Shown in pieces: positions 59,101-64,000 of a DNA stretch of 64,000 nucleotides. Below the pieces are notes generated by a model that saw only the letters and a list, made by a program, of their open reading frames with translations, ran no database searches and was not told the DNA's origin. The translations under genes and the position numbers were made by a program. Positions within the stretch are counted from its first letter, which is position 1; each line of letters begins with the position of its first letter. Source of the stretch: Mycogone perniciosa (lineage: Eukaryota > Ascomycota > Sordariomycetes > Hypocreales > Hypocreaceae). Where the stretch lies: assembly GCA_025331125.1 (NCBI GenBank), contig JAOALB010000008.1:186001-250000 (forward strand), read 5' to 3'.

Positions 59101-61533
59101 TCATACTGCTACTCGCAACAGACAACTAAACATTGCGCTGAACATGGGGAATAAATGGTGATGACCCTTGACAATATCTGTCTGACTGAGCCAGCATTTC
59201 GAGGATGATGAAATGGCTACGTAGAACAAGCCCCTCCTGTCCTTATGCATCATGCTCGTGTAAGCACGAGTACTCGTACTCGTAAGGTGGTTGCACATTC
59301 CAGCTTCCGGCACTAATCACCCATCTACCGAAGTGAGTACGGAATTATGATGATATATGGCAAGTAGTACTTCGTATACAATAGTTGTTTACTGATAGTA
59401 TGATACTTGGGCGGACCTGTTTGTTTGGAGCACATACGGGGTACTGTTACATCAATCTAATGCTCCCGTGGTCTGGATCGACGCTGCTGCGAGACAGTTG
59501 GTCGCGGGCAACAGAACGGCCGGAGTAGGGCCGTAGTGGCTTCGTCCCTCCCTTGTCTCTCTGCATCCTCACCTTATCACACGCACAAGGTATTGTGGGC
59601 ACTAACATCGGGGCTCTGTGCAGGTTGATATCGTGTCTTGATTCTATCGTCGTCGAGGAGAACCGGCCGAGACGGGCCGCGGCAACACCAAGCCCACAGC
59701 AGGGCGTGGCGTGGCGTGGAATGCCGTGGCCGAAGCATCATCACGATCCACGTTGGACTGATTGCCTGACGTGCGGTACAGCGTTGGGTTGGCGGAGCCC
59801 GGGACACACTGAGAGCCGAAACCAAGAACCAAGATCATCAAGGTAATGCGGCGGCGTTATCTGGGTGGACCACCCAAACACAATAATCACTGATCATGAC
59901 GACAGTCTCGATAGCCCCCAATGTACTCGCACAATCTCGCATAATCTCGCCCGTTGGTCGCTTTTTGATGGGCCTGGCTGGATGTTTGCCCAAGCGGCGC
60001 CGCACCTGAGCTTGGGTTCCTTGTTTGCTGCCTGCGCTGGCAATCAATCAATCAATCAACAACGCAATCGGCGAGATTGCGCACCCGAACTCGACGATAC
60101 GAGAGACAGATAGGGTCAGTCGGGAGGGCTGTGACGACTATTGTTCGCATAGCCTCGCAGACACCGGGAGTTTGCCTATCGCTCGGGTTACCCGTGTTAC
60201 GTCTCCGTAGATCCGCATGAACGTGATGGAATCGTGCCTATCTGGTGGTAGTAGTAGTACTGCATAGTATTCATCTATGTATGGGTATAACTTATCTATC
60301 TCTGTGGGCTTAGCAGGTAATATGGATCTACTTGCTTGGTAGGGCAGGGTAATGCTGGCGATGGATGGTGCTAATCGTTAGTCATAATGCTCGTTTGGCG
60401 AGAATGGAGATTTCGAGAGAAGTGGTGGTGTACTTCGTAGTTTCTCCGCGACTCAGCGCTGCCCGTGCATGATGGCTGAGAAGAAGCGCTCGGCTAAATC
60501 CACTTCCTGGGGCCTTCCATGCGAGGTGCTTTGATCTGCTTTGATTGTCCAGAACGGGGATCGGCCATCGTGCGAATTCGTTTACGGCGCTACTGTGCGG
60601 CCCGATTCTGTCTGGCTCCAGAGCTCCAGAGGGGCTCCAGAACGCGCCCCTCCACCAGGCATCGCCTCTCCTGGGCGCGGGCTGGTGCGGCCATGGCGTC
60701 CTTCAAAAGGGTCCTGGCGCGGAGTGCCTCTTTGTGGAGCTCCGCAAATGAGCGTATGAGACCGACTCAGCAGGGCCCTGGCATACAGTGATGCGCACGG
60801 TGCCGAACCCCCCCAATCTCTGGGCCTGGAGGCTGTTGGTGTCTGGCTTCCAGCACCTTTTTTTGCTGCCGCTCCACTATTACGCCGGCCAAACGGCCGT
60901 CTGGACGAACCAGCGCGCGCGCTTTCGCCCTCCCAGGCGTCCCGTCCATTCCCTCGCCCTTTTGGTCCCTTTCGGGCCCATGTTCGCCCATTCAGACCCT
61001 TCGCCAGGCCCTCCACCCCCAACATCCGTCTAATCTTCTCCCCCATCGCAGCGTCAGTCAGCCCTCTTTTCTCAACCCACCATCACTGTCTCTATCCGGG
61101 CCGGCCGGACGAAGGAGGTCGTTTCTCGTCCTCCCCATCATCGCTGCCCAGCCTATTGAGCCTATCGAGCACTTGGTGCCCTTTGAGATAGCCTTGCTTG
61201 CAATCGCGCAGCAGCAGCAGCATCTTGGCCTTCGCTTCAAACCACACTGCACCGATCCCGCGCAGCGCAGACCGAATTTCGACACGACAACACCGAAAAG
61301 GCCCTCTGACCCGTATTGGCCTCGTCGACGATTGACCTCATCGCCTCCCCCTCGCCGTCACTGTCCTCCCCCCTTCTGGGCGGTGTCGCCATCCCATCCC
61401 CCGCCATGTTAACATCATTGCTCTCTCCCTGCGCCCAGCAATAGAGACGCTTCCAACTCTCCGAGCTGGCCACCGCGGCCGCTCGTCCTGATACTATCGA
61501 TCTTGTCGCTCGTTCGCTTCGTTTTCGCCCACC
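56133..61533. other. 5.4-kb gene-poor region rich in TACTCCGTA/TAGTAG repeats
   Basis: No frame here shows family resemblance, and those present are short. Repeat elements are unusually dense: a perfect 22-bp palindrome at 56480-56501, TACTCCGTACTCCGTAC near 56803-56818, and clustered copies between about 57340 and 58240 mixed with TAGTAGTAGTAC runs. Further copies lie near 59080-59100, and there are ACGAGTACTCGTACTCGT runs near 57340-57362 and 59263-59282. AATC tetranucleotides repeat at about 60040-60058. From about 60500 to 61533 the sequence turns GC-rich and CT-rich and probably holds a long leader and promoter for the F-box gene. Confidence 0.6.
56480..56501. repeat. Perfect 22-bp palindrome
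   Basis: The half-site GTATTTTATCA at 56480-56490 is followed directly by its reverse complement to 56501. It stands in an intergenic AT-rich context next to a TACGAAGTA element. Could be a dimeric factor site or a small cruciform; no direct evidence. Confidence 0.7.
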
Positions 61534-63199
61534 ATGGCTGACCATCGGCCCGTCGCTGCCATGGATCCTCCCCACATCACCGAGTTCGCCTCAGAACGGT
61601 ACTTTGAGAAGCTTAACCAACTCAATGCCAGCCAGCATCGTGCAGAGCATTCCAAGTCCAGCACGGCTGCTGCGACGGCTTCCGTTTCCACCACCTCGAC
61701 CTTCATGCTCCCGCTGCGAGAGTCGAAACCGGTCGAGGTCGATTCAATCAAACCATCCGACTCGAAACGCGACAAGGGCCGATTCTTTGGTATTAGGAAT
61801 AAAGTTTCCCTTCTACACTCCAAGTTCGACACCGAATCGCCTGTTGCTGTACCATCAAGAGCCTCTACAGAATCAACTCGTAAAAGGTTCGTAACTCTCG
61901 CATCACCGCTGGCCCCCGTGCTCTTCATTCCTGACTTCTCCCTTTTGCAGTGTCCCACTAGACCAACTGTTCCTTGCATTACCAAACGAGTTGCAAATAC
62001 AGATAGTCTCCTCTCTTCCGTTAACCGATATTCTAAATCTCCGACTCGCTTCGAAATCATGGCACGCGCTTGTTTCTCATAACGAAGCACCTATTGTACG
62101 ATACCACCTCGATCATCATATCCCTGCCTACGCCCTTCGACTCTACCCAACGAAGGACTCGACCGACATGAATTTCCATTACCTCTGCAGCTTGTGGCAT
62201 CGACTTCATGTTGCGGCCAAACTATCATATCTCATGTGCGAATGGATTACCAAGGACATATTTTTGCGGCAAACGGAGGCTCAACGGTTGGCCTTTGCAC
62301 CGCAGCAAGAGCGCATGCGTCGACGACTTATCCCCCTTCTCTTCACCGTGTTCCATTTTTTCGAGACATACCGAAAACTACACCTCCAGTATCTTGCCGA
62401 TAATGATGGACACGGTTTACTGAAGGAGCCATACACTGTTAATCCTGTGGAGATGCAGATTATGAACATGTACGACAACCAAACACTGTTGAGGGTACAC
62501 GAGGTCTTCCCACTAGTCATTTCTTCCTTCTGCCGGCGCCTGCGACCCCCAACATATGTTGGTCGAGTGGAACGGTCTCTTCGAGGTTATCTTAGGGAAC
62601 GACCGCCAGACGAAGTTCATGTGGCTATCCTATGTCTCGGCGGGCTTCGCCAAGTGGAAAGGTTATGGGAAATTAAGGGCTATAATAATCGACGGGGTGC
62701 AGTTGATACTTGGTACAATTCTCTGACCAAAGAATCTGTGGCCGATACACCGATCAAGGGGCGCCTCGGATTGAAGGGTTTTGGGCGGAAGAAATCGACA
62801 ACCGGCGAGCGACCGCCTCGCCGGCCATCATTCACCGAAGGGGGTCGCAGAAGTCCGTGGGGTTCAATGGACGCAACCAACATGGGCTATGACCCTTACA
62901 GTGTCTTCAATACCAGTCTGGCCGCTGATGCGCCAATGGCACCACTCGATCGAGAGCAAGTCAAGAGCCTCCTGGCGGATCTTCCCGGCCTTCAGCAAAT
63001 CTGGTTGACAACAGCCGAAGCGATGGTTCTCGACCGAAAAATCGTTCAAAGACCGCAGGATATTAAGCGAAATCAGCAGGTCATGCTTGATCTAATACGT
63101 GAGGATGGAATTGATGAGGAGGATGAGTGGTGGTATGGTCGCAACATTCCTGATTCTGTTCGGCCACCACCAGGTGCGCTTGGTGATGACGCAGACTGA
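61534..63199 (+). CDS. F-box protein, 533 residues
   Basis: Two exons, 61534-61886 and 61951-63199. The first 115 residues are disordered and Ser/Thr-rich. The F-box follows immediately after the splice junction, at about residues 119-165 (LDQLFLALPNELQIQIVSSLPLTDILNLRLASKSWHALV), predicting Skp1 binding in an SCF ubiquitin ligase. The remaining globular part includes FHYLCSLWHRLHVAAKLSYLMCEWITKDIF, RRRLIPLLFTVFHFFETYRKLHLQYL, and a conserved C-terminal PGLQQIWLTTAEAMVLDRKIV, with an acidic end (EDGIDEEDEWWYGRNIPDSV). The long helical body without leucine-rich or WD repeats matches a fungal F-box subfamily whose substrates are not known to me. The exceptionally long GC-rich upstream region may be regulatory. 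Confidence 0.87.
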
Positions 63200-63925
63200 G
63201 ACAGAAAATACTGCTCTTCTGCTGTTGACTGAACCTTTTCTCTCCCTGCCTCTCCACAGGTTGAGCAATTACAATTACAACTACGCACCCTATTTTCCTT
63301 GCGTGTGTGCCCCATGGCACGTGAAAGCATTTACGAGGCGTTCATGGATGAAGGGACCCACGAAGTTGGGTTGTGGCAAAGAGGGTTTACTTTTTTTTTG
63401 GTATAATCTGTTGGAGGGTCTGCATTGGCGCAGCTCAGTCGCATATATGTTGCGCATCCTGTCTGTTACTTTTTTTTTTCCCTTGGGCTCTCATTTGTCT
63501 TTACAGCCAGTGAACTGGAACCCCAGCACTGCTCAAAAGAAATCGCATTGCATAACGTTATACCCAGAGGTATATACATAGATCGCCTTTTGGTATCTCT
63601 CACTCTGTCCCTTTTTAAAAAAAGATGTATGTGATTGGCAGTAGCAGCACTGGCAGCATGCTTTCAGCCCCCTATCTCCTTGCACTTAATGAATGCGTCC
63701 TTCCAAAGCCCCGACTTTTATATCCCTGTTAAGAAATAATCGATGGTTGTTGTCATCATCATTAGACTGCGCTAGCATGGTCCCGAATGCCAGAGATCCC
63801 GTCATATGTAGCAACCCGAAAATTACGATATAGAAATACACCGCTGACAAAACAGAAAAGAAGAGAAAAGAAAAGAAAAGAAAATAGAAGAGCGCCTTCT
63901 AATCTCCCTAAACTCCTGTCGAGCC
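63200..63925. other. Convergent 3' intergenic region at the window end
   Basis: T-rich tracts occur near 63390-63400 and 63470-63480 (3' end of the F-box gene), and an AAAAG microsatellite at about 63856-63885. No gene seen. Confidence 0.5.
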
Positions 63926-64000
63926 CTATCGGTGGCTCATGGCTTGGTAGAGTTGTTCGCGAATGTTTGGCTCTGCAAGGGCTGCCTCAAGCTGTGAGGA
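63926..64000 (-). CDS. C-terminal fragment of a minus-strand gene (cut by window edge)
   Basis: Reading inward from the end of the window, 24 codons precede TAG at 63926-63928 (LEAALAEPNIREQLYQAMSHR). The helical, charged peptide looks like a genuine protein end, but is too short to identify. The start lies outside the window. Confidence 0.5.
   Translation of the reverse strand, partial: SSQLEAALAEPNIREQLYQAMSHR

Noticed and set aside
60582..61046. 154-codon minus-strand frame in the GC-rich block
   Set aside because: Arg/Gly/Pro-biased frame expected from composition alone; no recognised motif.
61494..62090. 198-codon minus-strand frame over the F-box gene
   Set aside because: Antisense shadow of exon 1 and intron 1 of the F-box gene.
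1..64000. Search for tRNA, 5S rRNA, CRISPR arrays, transposase or reverse-transcriptase frames and biosynthetic clusters
   Set aside because: None recognised by eye on either strand; a tRNAscan, Rfam and repeat-library search would be needed to exclude degraded examples.

Overview
The window is nuclear DNA of a filamentous ascomycete. The genes carry short introns (about 45-145 nt) with GTAAGT-type donors and CTAAC/CTGAC-type branch sites. Gene density is about one per 3 kb, and families such as Zn2Cys6 regulators, RIM15 kinase, CYSTM proteins and fungal F-box proteins are present. Gene content and intergenic TACTCCGTA repeats would suit a Sordariomycete, perhaps Hypocreales. That placement is an inference, since no rRNA or other decisive marker is present. 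No tRNA, rRNA, CRISPR array, intact transposon or secondary-metabolite cluster was seen.

Layout. 1-13 kb: the PAS-kinase-receiver protein RIM15 (-), a broken acyltransferase (-) and a five-exon bZIP factor (+). 13-25 kb: eIF3d (+), a Cys-rich protein of unknown role (-), a small CYSTM protein (+), and the divergent pair ABP1 (-) and the CGFS glutaredoxin GRX3/4 (+). 26-40 kb, a more accessory stretch: a Zn2Cys6 regulator with an apparent 3-nt microexon, an F-box-like protein, a decayed SNTX-type P-loop GTPase gene and a 1321-residue F-box protein. 40-54 kb, housekeeping: DNM1 (-), COX19 (+), a three-LIM paxillin-like protein (+), SUMO (-) divergent from CMC4 (+, with a 13-nt microexon), NUP107/Nup84 (+) and VPS37 (+). 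55-64 kb: a conserved protein of unknown function (-), a 5.4-kb gene-poor spacer rich in TACTCCGTA/TAGTAGTAC repeats, an F-box protein (+) and the C-terminal end of a minus-strand gene cut by the window edge.

Functional themes. Several products act at mitochondria: DNM1 in fission, and COX19 and CMC4 as twin-CX9C proteins of the intermembrane space. GRX3/4 handles cytosolic iron-sulfur and iron signalling. ABP1 and the LIM protein point to cortical actin, VPS37 to ESCRT-I and NUP107 to the pore scaffold. These are independent genes and not a cluster.

The most noteworthy items are two pseudogenes with visible lesions, two very small exons that are needed to preserve diagnostic cysteine spacing, a receiver domain without its phospho-acceptor aspartate, and a family of short inverted repeats found only between genes. 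I did not identify a convincing new multigene system. Exon borders were worked out by hand from splice signals, reading phase and protein family patterns. Every intron-containing intact model sums to a whole number of codons.
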